Assembly: GCA_910588335.1 (NCBI GenBank)
Contig: CAJUQV010000014.1
Coordinates: 1-64,000, forward strand
Length of the DNA stretch: 64,000 nt
Origin: an uncultured Ruminiclostridium sp.
Lineage (GTDB): Bacteria; Bacillota; Clostridia; Oscillospirales; Ruminococcaceae
Direction: 5' to 3'
Position 1 is the stretch's first letter. Each line of letters opens with the position of its first letter. Position numbers and translations under genes: made by a program. Positions 20,105-28,078 of the stretch are shown here, piece by piece. The notes below the pieces were generated by a model. It made no database searches, was not told where the DNA came from, and saw nothing but the letters and a program-made list of their open reading frames with translations.

Positions 20105-20792
20105 TTTTGTATCCTACCCCCCAAACCGTTTTAATAAACCTCGGATTTCGCGCAGGCTCTCCCAGTTTCTCCCTGAGTCTTGCTATATGCGCCATAACGG
20201 TGTTGTTACTGTCAAGATATTTTTCCCCCCACACCGCTTCATACAGTTCTTCCGAAGACACCACCTTCCCCCTGTTAAGGCACAGATGCCAAAGTGTTGA
20301 AAACTCAATGGGGGTCAGTATTATCTCTTTATCGTAAAGACAGCATTTGTGATTGCTTTTATTTATCACAAGACCGTTTATATCTATTTCCTCCACTGTC
20401 TTTTCGGATTCTCCCACTGTGTTATACTTCATATAACGCCGAAGCTGAGCCTTTACTCTCGCCGTTACCTCAAGAGGATTAAACGGCTTTGTAATATAAT
20501 CGTCCGCGCCTATGGCAAGCCCCATTATCTTGTCGTTTTCTTCAACCTTAGCGGTAAGCATTATTATCGGATAGTAATGTTTTTCCCTTATTTTGCCGCA
20601 AATATGAAAACCGTCGATATCAGGGAGCATTACATCGAGAATAGCCAGATCAACGGCGTTTTTTTCCGCATAGCTCAGTGCTTCAATACCGCTGTAAAAT
20701 TTTTTTACATCATATCCGTCGTTTTTTAAATAAAGCTCTATAAGATCGGCTATTTCTTTTTCATCATCTACAATAAGTATTGTTTCGTTCAT
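20094..20792 (-). CDS. VanR-like OmpR-family response regulator
   Basis: A 232-residue regulator. The receiver domain has the acidic pair DDE, phosphoacceptor D53 in ILDVMLP and the lysine in DDYITKPF. A winged-helix DNA-binding domain follows, with IEFSTLWHLCLNRGKVVSSEELYEAVW and ending RFIKTVWGVGYKIEK. The N-terminus (ILIVDDEKEIADLIELYLKN) is very close to VanR. It is the first gene of the pair and overlaps the kinase. It probably activates its own operon and unknown targets. The divergent gene is a CLC-type transporter. Confidence 0.93.
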   Translation of the reverse strand: MNETILIVDDEKEIADLIELYLKNDGYDVKKFYSGIEALSYAEKNAVDLAILDVMLPDIDGFHICGKIREKHYYPIIMLTAKVEENDKIMGLAIGADDYITKPFNPLEVTARVKAQLRRYMKYNTVGESEKTVEEIDINGLVINKSNHKCCLYDKEIILTPIEFSTLWHLCLNRGKVVSSEELYEAVWGEKYLDSNNTVMAHIARLREKLGEPARNPRFIKTVWGVGYKIEK

Positions 20793-20902
20793 AAGGCCGT
20801 TACCTTTCCGTTTGTTTTTTATTTTATTTTATCACAACGACCATCGGATTGCAATAAATTTTGTGATTCATATAAGGAATTTAAGAAAATCGTAAGAATT
20901 TA

Positions 20903-20976
20903 ATAAAACTGTTGGATTAGTGTTTTGGGTGCAACCCTTTATAAACTAAAATCCATAGTTTATAAAAGGTTGGTAT
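20903..20976 (-). repeat. Two-hairpin intergenic repeat, truncated copy 3
   Basis: Read on the minus strand it starts ataccaacc. Hairpin 1 uses the cctttataaact/agtttataaagg type arms, followed by the linker ttgcacccaaaacactaatccaacag, which is identical to the copy at 63.0 kb. The second hairpin's right arm is missing. It lies between the divergent response regulator and CLC genes. Confidence 0.65.
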
Positions 20977-21015
20977 AACAAGGAAAAATTACAGTTAAAA
21001 CGAATAAGCCGCCTA

Positions 21016-21044
21016 TTGAAAAACGAGCGAAGGCGTGGTATAAT
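21016..21044 (+). promoter_or_regulatory. Sigma-A promoter of the CLC antiporter gene
   Basis: TTGAAA (21016-21021), 17 bases and a perfect TATAAT (21039-21044). No fluoride riboswitch-like structure was seen in the short leader that follows. Confidence 0.75.
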
Positions 21045-21085
21045 AATCATAAAACATTCGAATGAAAAAGAGGTCACGGGGCAAA

Positions 21086-22354
21086 ATGAATTTCGATAAA
21101 GAATTTATCTTATTAAAGCTAAAAAGAATGGGAAAATATATAACGGTCTTTCTCAAATGGCTGATGTTAAGTATAATTACCGCCTTGGTCTGCGGCGGGG
21201 CGGGATGCCTTTTTCACATGCTGATAGAGCTTGCAACCGACTTTCGTTCCGAGCATAACTTTATAATATGGTTTTTGCCCGTGGGGGGCGTTGTGATAGT
21301 ATTTTTATATCACATCTTCAAACTTGAAAAGATTGGCGGAACAAATTACGTTATAAATTCCATACGAAAAGACGGTAAGGTTCCCTTTACAATGGCTCCC
21401 GGAATACTTACGGGTACGGTGCTTACCCACCTGTTGGGCGGTTCGGCCGGCCGCGAGGGGGCGGCGTTACAGTTAGGCGGCAGCCTTGGTTCGTCATTGG
21501 GTCGGATTTTTAAGCTTGATGACAAGGATATGCACGTTATAGTACTGTGCGGAATGAGCGCGGTATTTACGGCACTTTTCGGAACACCGCTTACCGCCGT
21601 GGTTTTCGTAATGGAAGTAATAAGCGTAGGCGTTATTTACGACAGCGCCATTATGCCCTGCGTCTTCAGCTCAGTTTTCACATATTATATAACTCTTATT
21701 CTGAATATCCACCCGGTTAATTACATATTGAACGATATTCCCGCTATTTCTCCCGTTTCTTTAATTCAAAGCATAGCACTCGGCGTGATTTTCGCAGTGG
21801 CCAGTATTTTTCTTTGCGTTTCTTTTTCAAAGGGCGAGGCGCTGTTGGAAAAGGTGATTAAGAACGATTATATAAGAGCGGCGGCGGGAGGTCTCGCAAT
21901 AGCTTTGCTCACTTTACTGTTCGGCACCGATTATAACGGTTCGGGAATGGGTATAGTGGACAACGCCATTCTGAACGGCACCGCGAGGCCGGAAGCGTTT
22001 CTGCTTAAGCTTTTGTTTACGGTGATCACTTTGGGATGCGGTTTCAAAGGGGGAGAAATAGTTCCTACCTTTTTTGTGGGCGCAACCTTAGGCTGTACCA
22101 TTGCGCCGCTTATCGGTATGGATCCCGGATTCGGGGCGGCGTTAGGGCTTGTGGGCGTATTCTGCGGAGCCACCAATGCTCCCATAGCGTCTATGTTGCT
22201 TAGTATAGAGCTTTTCGGTGTGGAAGGACTGCCTTACTTTATAATAATATGCTCCGCTTCTTATATGCTTTCCGGGTATTTCAGCCTTTATAAATCGCAG
22301 ATTATTGTTTATGACAAGCTTAAGGCGGTGTTTATAAACAGAAATACCAAATAG
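21086..22354 (+). CDS. CLC-family anion transporter, possibly a fluoride/proton antiporter
   Basis: A 422-residue multi-pass membrane protein of the CLC family. The gating glutamate is E124 in GSAGREGAALQLG. The region equivalent to the chloride-coordinating GSGIP motif reads IGGTNYV (84-88). Replacement of that serine by Met or Thr followed by Asn is described for CLC-F fluoride exporters, so fluoride export is a reasonable inference, but chloride transport is not excluded. No CBS domains are present. The start at 21086 is preferred over 21062 because a purine-rich AGAGG/GGGG region precedes it, while nothing precedes 21062 except the promoter. Confidence 0.85.
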   Translation: MNFDKEFILLKLKRMGKYITVFLKWLMLSIITALVCGGAGCLFHMLIELATDFRSEHNFIIWFLPVGGVVIVFLYHIFKLEKIGGTNYVINSIRKDGKVPFTMAPGILTGTVLTHLLGGSAGREGAALQLGGSLGSSLGRIFKLDDKDMHVIVLCGMSAVFTALFGTPLTAVVFVMEVISVGVIYDSAIMPCVFSSVFTYYITLILNIHPVNYILNDIPAISPVSLIQSIALGVIFAVASIFLCVSFSKGEALLEKVIKNDYIRAAAGGLAIALLTLLFGTDYNGSGMGIVDNAILNGTARPEAFLLKLLFTVITLGCGFKGGEIVPTFFVGATLGCTIAPLIGMDPGFGAALGLVGVFCGATNAPIASMLLSIELFGVEGLPYFIIICSASYMLSGYFSLYKSQIIVYDKLKAVFINRNTK

Positions 22355-22608
22355 GATAAGATATATTTCCGAAATCACGGTATGGGAACAATATTAAATA
22401 TTCAATGAACGACCTCAGAGGCTTCGGCGTTTACGCCTTGGCGTAAGGGGTTCCGAAAGGAATGAGTTCTGCCCCCCCGCGGGAGCGGTTCTGCACCATC
22501 GGTGCAAAAATATAACATTGTAAAAAAATCAATCTTCAATATAATTCCTTGTAATACAAAAAAACAACCCGCCCACTGTTTAAAAGCAAGCAGATTGTTC
22601 TAAAAAAA
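22355..22608. other. Hairpin-rich intergenic sequence after the CLC gene
   Basis: It contains ttacgcc-tt-ggcgtaa (near 22431-22446) and tgcacc-atc-ggtgca followed by five A (near 22491-22510). Neither has a proper U-tract for the plus-strand gene. It may be a repeat remnant, and no gene is supported here. Confidence 0.35.
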
Positions 22609-23133
22609 TTAGATAAGTTTACACACACCAACAGCAATAATTGCAACTCCTCCAAGCTTCTGCATCACCGCAGGCGCTTTTTTATTCACTTTTAACCCCG
22701 CTATATTACCCAAAAACACCGTAAGGAATGTAATAATACACGCCGCGGCGCCCACAGCCCATAAATTGTCCTCCGCCGTAAGTCCCGCGCCGAATCCTGC
22801 CGCAAGACCGTCCACCGACATTGATACCGCAAAAAGCACGGTTTTGGAAGCCGACAAGGTTTCGGGACGCTCGCTTTTATCTTTTTCCATAAGCTTAATT
22901 ATACCTATTACAAAAAGAATAAGAAAGCTCACGGTCTTAGTGATCCCTTCGTCTATGTAAGCGCCGATTACCCCCGCAAAAGCGGCCGAAAACACAAGGA
23001 ACATACTGCAAATTATGCTTATTAAGAGTGAACGCGTAAACCCTATTTTTATTTTCGCCAGCCCGTAGCTGACCGCTGCCGCCAGTGAATCCACCGATAA
23101 GGCGGCCACCAATAAAAGAATTTCAAATATCAA
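22609..23133 (-). CDS. MntP/YtaF-type integral membrane protein
   Basis: A membrane protein of the DUF204 group, which includes manganese exporters (MntP) and the sporulation protein YtaF. Two internal repeats each carry a conserved aspartate: ALSVDSLAAAVSYG and MSVDGLAAGFGAG. Six helices are likely. I choose a TTG start at 23133 because GAGGGGG sits 8 bases before it, giving 174 residues. An ATG seven codons upstream lacks such a site. Manganese export or a sporulation role are both possible, and nothing nearby decides. Confidence 0.8.
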   Translation of the reverse strand: MIFEILLLVAALSVDSLAAAVSYGLAKIKIGFTRSLLISIICSMFLVFSAAFAGVIGAYIDEGITKTVSFLILFVIGIIKLMEKDKSERPETLSASKTVLFAVSMSVDGLAAGFGAGLTAEDNLWAVGAAACIITFLTVFLGNIAGLKVNKKAPAVMQKLGGVAIIAVGVCKLI

Positions 23134-23231
23134 TGTTATAACCCCCTCAAGCATTTTATGCCATTATGAGGGTTTTGACACAAAAGAAAAATCACATATT
23201 TTTCACAATACCGTCCTGTCACTTCCACACT

Positions 23232-23265
23232 ACTGTTGTAGTATATAAACGTGCACTACTACAGT
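23232..23265 (+). promoter_or_regulatory. Operator-like inverted repeat upstream of the M56 peptidase gene
   Basis: Arms actgttgtagt (23232-23242) and actactacagt (23255-23265) are inverted repeats with one mismatch and a 12-base spacer containing atataa. They resemble the TACA/TGTA half sites bound by BlaI/MecI repressors, which control BlaR1-type genes. No blaI gene is in the window. Confidence 0.45.
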
Positions 23266-23294
23266 CTTATATATAAGAAGAAAGGTTGAAAAAA

Positions 23295-24635
23295 ATGACT
23301 TTTGCGCAAATGAGCTTCGCAGGAGCGCTGATTATAATTGTCGGCGTAATTGTCCGCGCTTTGGGGATAAACCGTCTGCCCAAAAAAACGTTTTTGCTGT
23401 TCTGGGAGACGGCGGCTTTAAGGCTGCTTGTTCCCTTTTCCGTACCGTTTATGTTCAGCATTTTTTCGGTTTCGGAAAAAGGCGGCGTAAAAAATCGGTC
23501 AATTGCTCCCGAAATAATACCCGCAGCCGAAAGCGCCGAAAATATGACGGTGGATATACCCTTGATCTACGTTATATGGGCGGCGGGGGTTCTTATATCA
23601 GGGTCGTTTTTTATACTGATGTATTTGAAATGCTGTCGAGAATTTAAAACCTCTATTCCCGATAACAGCGACTTTATCAAAGGATGGCTGAAAGAGCGCA
23701 GACTAAACCGCAATGTATCGGTAAGATGGTGCGACAGGATCACTTCTCCCCTTACCTATGGAATATTCCAACCCGTGATACTTTTGCCAAAGACGCACGA
23801 TTTGTCCAATACCATTATATCGGAATATGTTCTTGAACACGAATACACACATATACGGAGATTTGACAGCGCAAGAAAAGTATTGCTTATTGCCGTATTA
23901 TGCGTGCATTGGTTCAATCCGCTGGTATGGGTTATGTATGTTCTGGCTAATCGGGATATCGAGCTTGTTTGCGACGAACTGACAATACGGCATTTCGGCG
24001 AAGATGCAAAGGCCGGATACGCAAAAGCGCTGATTGCCATGGAAGAAAAACGGAGCAAAGCCGCTCCGATGTTTAACAGTTTCAGCGGAAACGCCGCTGA
24101 AGAAAGGATAGTATCTATTATGAAATTTAAAAAAGCTTCTTTTTTCACCGTTGCTCTTTCCTCAGCACTTATTATAGGAACCACCGCAGCCTTTGCCACG
24201 TCCGCCGATAACGCGTCCGGACACACTGTGCCCGAACAAAATCCTAATCCCGGTTACGATTACAGTATGCGGGATTCCGACGGAAACGATATAAATATCG
24301 CGGAAAGCACGGTCAAACGTGCAGGCAGACTTATACCCGATGAAAACGGAAATTATATTCCCTCTCCCGACAACGAAGCGGATAACCTGCTTGGATCCTC
24401 CGAAATAGAGATATTTGAATTTCACGAAGGTGATACCATATATATCGGAGGCACTGTTGCAAAGGATTCACCGGCGTCGAGAATCAGCGAGGAGCAAATG
24501 AAAAAGTATATCGAGGATATCGAAAGCGGAAAGATCAAGCCGATAGAGGAAATGCCGGAGTTTGCCGATTCCCAAATTATCGATTACAACGAGTGTTCCG
24601 AAATTATCAAGAGCCTCCCCTCATCAAACGTATAA
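23295..24635 (+). CDS. M56 (BlaR1/MecR1-like) membrane metallopeptidase
   Basis: A 446-residue membrane peptidase. Helices lie at about 5-22, 38-56, 89-110, 196-214 and 284-302. The zinc motif HEYTH is at 182-186 and the second ligand region ELVCDE at 223-228. Family members cleave the BlaI/MecI repressor after signal binding. Here the extracellular C-terminus (about 303-446) is acidic, only about 145 residues long and does not resemble the penicillin-binding sensor of BlaR1, so beta-lactam sensing is unlikely. The partner repressor gene is missing next door. The start at 23295 follows AGAAAGG by 9 bases. Confidence 0.87.
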   Translation: MTFAQMSFAGALIIIVGVIVRALGINRLPKKTFLLFWETAALRLLVPFSVPFMFSIFSVSEKGGVKNRSIAPEIIPAAESAENMTVDIPLIYVIWAAGVLISGSFFILMYLKCCREFKTSIPDNSDFIKGWLKERRLNRNVSVRWCDRITSPLTYGIFQPVILLPKTHDLSNTIISEYVLEHEYTHIRRFDSARKVLLIAVLCVHWFNPLVWVMYVLANRDIELVCDELTIRHFGEDAKAGYAKALIAMEEKRSKAAPMFNSFSGNAAEERIVSIMKFKKASFFTVALSSALIIGTTAAFATSADNASGHTVPEQNPNPGYDYSMRDSDGNDINIAESTVKRAGRLIPDENGNYIPSPDNEADNLLGSSEIEIFEFHEGDTIYIGGTVAKDSPASRISEEQMKKYIEDIESGKIKPIEEMPEFADSQIIDYNECSEIIKSLPSSNV

Positions 24636-24660
24636 GCCGCGGCAAAAATTTATAGTGCTA

Positions 24661-24724
24661 TAAGCAAATAACAACCGATTACCCAGCAAGATTCATTGTG
24701 GGGTAATCGGTTGTTATCTGCTTA
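24661..24724. terminator. Long hairpin between convergent M56 and HD-domain genes
   Basis: Arms ataacaaccgattaccc (24668-24684) and gggtaatcggttgttat (24701-24717) pair perfectly, and taagca/tgctta extends the stem. The U-tract is weak on both sides. It overlaps the stop codon of the minus-strand gene. Confidence 0.6.
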
Positions 24725-25291
24725 TACAACTCCCAAAAATTCCATTACATAGGAGTATTTTTCTTTGTAAAAAACCCTGCTTTTATCGGAAAGCTTAGCA
24801 TAGCTTCTTTTCAGTTTATTTACCACGAATTCCACGCCTTCATCGTAGCTCATTCCTTTTACCGAAAAAGCAAGATACAGAAGGCTCGGAACGCTGTCAA
24901 AATGCGAAACGGCGTCGGCGTCGGCAACGCATATCTCTTCGGGAGTGGATTTATCGAAAACAACGCTTCCGCGATGATTTTTTATACAATCGCACACTTG
25001 CTTTATTTTTTCTTCGTCGTAATCAAAACCGCTTAATATTTCCCTCGCCATCTTAGCTCCGTAGATATGGTGATTTTCGTACAGGTCATAATCCGTAACC
25101 GACGCGATATCGTGAAGCCATGCGGCGATAACCGTAATTTCCTCATTTGCGCCAAGCTGTCGGGAAAGCAGCTCCGCGTTTTTTGCCACGGCTTTTATAT
25201 GGTCATAAATGCCTATGCCGAATTTATTGGAGGGACTTTCGCACCTGCGGCGAAGTTCGGATTTCAAGTATTCCGTAATATCGTTTCTCAA
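24722..25291 (-). CDS. HD-domain phosphohydrolase
   Basis: A 189-residue HD-superfamily protein. The metal-binding pattern is DHIKAVAKNAELL, AAWLHDIASVTDYDLYENHHIYGAKMA and later CDCIKNHRGS with DADAVSHFD. Such proteins are nucleotidases, and the substrate is not known. The start is set at TTG 25291: AAAAGGAG lies 8 bases upstream and the codon overlaps the stop of the upstream NUDIX gene as TTGA. An upstream in-frame ATG (25321) lies inside the NUDIX gene and has no ribosome binding site. Co-translation with NUDIX suggests a shared role in nucleotide clean-up. Confidence 0.82.
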   Translation of the reverse strand: MRNDITEYLKSELRRRCESPSNKFGIGIYDHIKAVAKNAELLSRQLGANEEITVIAAWLHDIASVTDYDLYENHHIYGAKMAREILSGFDYDEEKIKQVCDCIKNHRGSVVFDKSTPEEICVADADAVSHFDSVPSLLYLAFSVKGMSYDEGVEFVVNKLKRSYAKLSDKSRVFYKEKYSYVMEFLGVV

Positions 25292-25797
25292 AGTTGTTCT
25301 CCTTTTAAAAAATTGAAGCATTCGTCAAAGTGCTTGCCGGATAAGTTGTTTTCTCTTGCGAGCAGTTCTCCCGTAGTTTCCAAGCTTTCCCATTTCAAAT
25401 CGTCAACCTCTTTTGAGTCTCCGAATTCTTTTTTGTTTACATAAGCTATAAAACCCGCCATAATCAGATTTTTGGGGGCAAAATAATAACTTTTAATATA
25501 ATCGCACGATAATACAGTCTGACCCGTTTCCTCAAAAACTTCTCTTGATACCGTTTCCTCAAGGGTTTCTTCTTTCTTGGTATATCCGCTGCATAACGTC
25601 CATTTGTCTTTAATAATATAGCTTTGCTTCAGGAGCAGGACTTCTTTGTTTTGATTCAATATCAATACAAGTACGCAAGGAACGGGATTATCAAAATAAT
25701 ATTTATCGCATTTTTCGCAGTACTTTTGATTGCCCTCGTCGCCGATTTCTTTTAAAATAAGCTTGCTCCCGCATTTTATACAAAAATTTATGTCCAT
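25288..25797 (-). CDS. NUDIX hydrolase with N-terminal zinc ribbon (NudC-like)
   Basis: A 169-residue NUDIX enzyme. The N-terminal zinc ribbon has CIKCG and CEKCD pairs like NADH pyrophosphatase. The NUDIX box is recognisable from GYTKKEETLEETVSREVFEETGQ, with REVFEETG matching the REXXEEXG core. It lacks the large N-terminal domain and the SQPWPFPxS motif of NudC, so NADH need not be the substrate. The gene overlaps the HD gene by 4 bases. Confidence 0.87.
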   Translation of the reverse strand: MDINFCIKCGSKLILKEIGDEGNQKYCEKCDKYYFDNPVPCVLVLILNQNKEVLLLKQSYIIKDKWTLCSGYTKKEETLEETVSREVFEETGQTVLSCDYIKSYYFAPKNLIMAGFIAYVNKKEFGDSKEVDDLKWESLETTGELLARENNLSGKHFDECFNFLKGEQL

Positions 25798-25810
25798 AAA
25801 ACACCGCCTT

Positions 25811-25926
25811 ATACCAATCTTTAATCATCTTTAATCAAGTTGTAGACTTGATTAAAGATTGCACCCCAAGCACTAATCTTTGGTCAGCCATTACTTATCT
25901 ATATCTTGACCAAAGATTAGTATTAA
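25811..25926 (+). repeat. Two-hairpin intergenic repeat, copy 4 (best preserved)
   Basis: It starts ataccaat. Hairpin 1 has perfect arms aatctttaatcaagt/acttgattaaagatt. The linker ttgcaccccaagcacta follows. Hairpin 2 has perfect 15-base arms actaatctttggtca/tgaccaaagattagt and the end is tagtatta. It lies between the divergent NUDIX and superoxide dismutase genes, and its right end touches the -35 box of the latter. Confidence 0.75.
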
Positions 25927-25952
25927 CATTATTTTTCTTATCGGCATATACT
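25923..25952 (+). promoter_or_regulatory. Sigma-A promoter of the superoxide dismutase gene
   Basis: TTAACA (25923-25928), an 18-base spacer and TATACT (25947-25952), with the -35 box formed at the edge of the repeat at 25811-25926. Confidence 0.55.
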
Positions 25953-25985
25953 TATAACATACACGGTAAGAAAGGAAAAACATAT

Positions 25986-26477
25986 ATGGAAAATTTCGAT
26001 ATTATATCGGCTCTTAGGAACAAGCCCGACGCGGAGGCTTGCATATGCGGAAGTGAAAAATATCCGCGCATAAAAGGAAAGGTTATGTTTCACCGAGTAT
26101 GCGGCGGCGTATTGGTGCACGCCGAAATAGACTGCCTGCCTCAAAAATGCGGTTCCTGTACAAATCCGTTTTTCGGCTTTCATATTCACACGGGTACGGA
26201 GTGCAAAGGAGACAAGTCCGATCCATTCGCCAAAGCGGACGGTCATTATAATCCCGACAACTGCCAACATCCCTGTCACGCGGGTGATATGCCGCCGCTT
26301 TTTAACGCGGAGGGGAAAGCGGTTCTGGTATTTCTCACCGACAAATTCAACATTTCGGATATATCGGGAAAAACCGTCATTGTACATTCTATGCCCGATG
26401 ATTTTACGACTCAGCCTTCAGGTAACGCGGGTGAAAAAATAGCCTGCGGCATTATAAAGCCCGTTTGCAGACAATAA
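25986..26477 (+). CDS. Cu/Zn superoxide dismutase-like protein, no signal peptide
   Basis: A 163-residue protein of the Cu/Zn SOD family, which dismutates superoxide to oxygen and peroxide. The copper and zinc ligands are present in order: FHIHTG, GHYNP, HPCHAGDMPPL with its aspartate, and VIVHS. The C-terminal GNAGEKIACG aligns with GNAGSRLACG, so the active-site arginine that attracts superoxide is a lysine here. No secretion signal is present, so it is probably cytoplasmic, unusual for a bacterial Cu/Zn SOD but known in Clostridia. The start at 25986 follows AGAAAGG. The upstream extension to 25848 runs through the repeat and promoter and is rejected. Confidence 0.88.
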   Translation: MENFDIISALRNKPDAEACICGSEKYPRIKGKVMFHRVCGGVLVHAEIDCLPQKCGSCTNPFFGFHIHTGTECKGDKSDPFAKADGHYNPDNCQHPCHAGDMPPLFNAEGKAVLVFLTDKFNISDISGKTVIVHSMPDDFTTQPSGNAGEKIACGIIKPVCRQ

Positions 26478-26480
26478 ATT

Positions 26481-27149
26481 TTACTCCGAATTTTTGTTTC
26501 TCCAAAACATTTGATGAGGAACGGTAGAAGGATCGTTCATAATATGGGCGCAGTCGTTGACAAATATCTCGGTGGGTTTTAAATCCTCTTCAAAATCGTA
26601 ACGGCATATTCCGGTGTTGTCCACCCATTCACAGCCGCTTATTTCCTCCAAGGAAAAGCCTCTCAGATAACAGCATAGGTTTCTTATGGCACAGCCGTGA
26701 GAAACGATAAGTACGGTTCTGCCTTTATTTTCCCGTACCGCCTTCATTGCTCCCAAAGAAACGCGGCGATATACGTCGGTCATGGCCTCGCCCTTTTCGG
26801 TAGCAAATTTCGCAAAATCGTTTCTCCATTTATTGTATGTATCGGGGAATAAAACGGGAAGCTCCTCCCATTTTACTCCCTCGAATTCCCCGCCGTTTAT
26901 CTCGGAAAAGGCGCTGTCGGTAATTATTTCAAGGCCGTGATGTTTGTTGGCCGCCTGTGCTGTTTTTACCGCGCGGATCAGCGGAGAAGAGTATATAACG
27001 TCAAATGGTATATCCTTACATTTTACGGCAAGCTTGTCAAGCTGTCTTTGACCCTTTTCGGTGATATCCTCGTCAATGCTCCCCTGAAAAGTGCCGTTTA
27101 TATTGCCCAAAGCTTCGCAGTGTCTTATAAGATAAAGCTTAGTTACCAT
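26481..27149 (-). CDS. Histidine phosphatase family protein
   Basis: A 222-residue phosphoglycerate-mutase-like phosphatase. The catalytic motif is LYLIRHCEALGN (RHC instead of RHG), with IYSSPLIRAVKTAQ as the phosphate pocket and the second histidine in VLIVSHGCAIRN. The general acid glutamate is likely in INGGEFEGV. The substrate is unknown, and broad small-molecule phosphatase activity is usual. Its ATG overlaps the end of pyrD by 7 bases (ATGGTAA), so it is the last gene of the pyrimidine operon and might act on a nucleotide intermediate, which is inference. Confidence 0.85.
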   Translation of the reverse strand: MVTKLYLIRHCEALGNINGTFQGSIDEDITEKGQRQLDKLAVKCKDIPFDVIYSSPLIRAVKTAQAANKHHGLEIITDSAFSEINGGEFEGVKWEELPVLFPDTYNKWRNDFAKFATEKGEAMTDVYRRVSLGAMKAVRENKGRTVLIVSHGCAIRNLCCYLRGFSLEEISGCEWVDNTGICRYDFEEDLKPTEIFVNDCAHIMNDPSTVPHQMFWRNKNSE

Positions 27150-28078
27150 GGCCGGACAGTCCCCACAATTTCTTCAAGCGAATTAAGATTATTTTCCTCC
27201 ATATAGCTTTCAAGACCTTCTATTATTCTGACGGGCGCGTAAGGGTCGGTAAAGATGGCGGTGCCTACCTGTACCGCCTTTGCGCCCGCCATCATCATTT
27301 CCACCGAGTCCTCGGCAGTGGTGATTCCGCCCAGACCCACTACGTCTATACCTACGGCGTTCGCCACCTGCCACACCATTCTTACCGCCACGGGGAAAAC
27401 GGCGGGTCCTGAAAAACCGCCCACATTGTTTTTTAAAATGGGTCTTCTTGTTTTTATATCTATTCTCATGCCAAGCAAAGTATTTATAAGGGAAAGACAA
27501 TCCGCGCCCTCCGCTTCGGCCGCCTTTGCTATTTCGGTTATATTGGTGACGTTGGGAGTGAGCTTTACCATAAGGGGTTTTTTAGTTACCGCGCGAACTG
27601 CTTTTGTTACCGTTGCCGCTCCATCGCAGGAAATGCCCCAGCTCGCGCCGCCCTGTTTTACGTTGGGACAGGAAATGTTCAGCTCTATCATATCAACATC
27701 GGTACCGTCAAGCTTTTCCGCAACCGCTCTGTAATCGTCGAGGGTTGCTCCCGCGATATTGGCAATAATAACGTTGCCGTCTCTTTTCGCCTTGGGAAGG
27801 TGTTCGGAAATGAATACGTCGACGCCGGGATTTTGCAGCCCCACAGAGTTTAACATTCCCGCGGGAGTTTCCGCTATGCGGGGGGCAGGGTTTCCGTCTT
27901 TGGGGTTAATGGTGGTTCCCTTGCAGGAAATTCCTCCTAAAATGTTCAGAGGATAGAGATCGGTGTAATCCTGTCCGAAGCCGTAGGTGCCCGAAGCAGC
28001 TATGACGGGATTGGGGAATTTTACTCCCGCTACCGTTACGGACAAGTCTTTTTTGCTTTTTATAACGCTTTCGCTCAT
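27143..28078 (-). CDS. pyrD: Dihydroorotate dehydrogenase B, catalytic subunit
   Basis: It oxidises dihydroorotate to orotate with FMN in pyrimidine synthesis. The 311-residue protein is of class 1B: NISCPNVKQGGASWG carries the catalytic cysteine loop, LMVKLTPNVTNI the lysine, and GLGGITTAEDSVEMMMAGAKAVQVGTA the phosphate-binding end. The electron transfer partner PyrK is encoded immediately upstream and overlaps by 4 bases. The start MSESVIKSKKDLSV is natural, with a ribosome binding site GGAGG within the pyrK end. Confidence 0.97.
   Translation of the reverse strand: MSESVIKSKKDLSVTVAGVKFPNPVIAASGTYGFGQDYTDLYPLNILGGISCKGTTINPKDGNPAPRIAETPAGMLNSVGLQNPGVDVFISEHLPKAKRDGNVIIANIAGATLDDYRAVAEKLDGTDVDMIELNISCPNVKQGGASWGISCDGAATVTKAVRAVTKKPLMVKLTPNVTNITEIAKAAEAEGADCLSLINTLLGMRIDIKTRRPILKNNVGGFSGPAVFPVAVRMVWQVANAVGIDVVGLGGITTAEDSVEMMMAGAKAVQVGTAIFTDPYAPVRIIEGLESYMEENNLNSLEEIVGTVRPW

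Noticed and set aside
20977..21085. Fluoride riboswitch before the CLC gene
   Set aside because: I looked for the conserved loop and pseudoknot sequence of the crcB motif between the promoter and start and found none.
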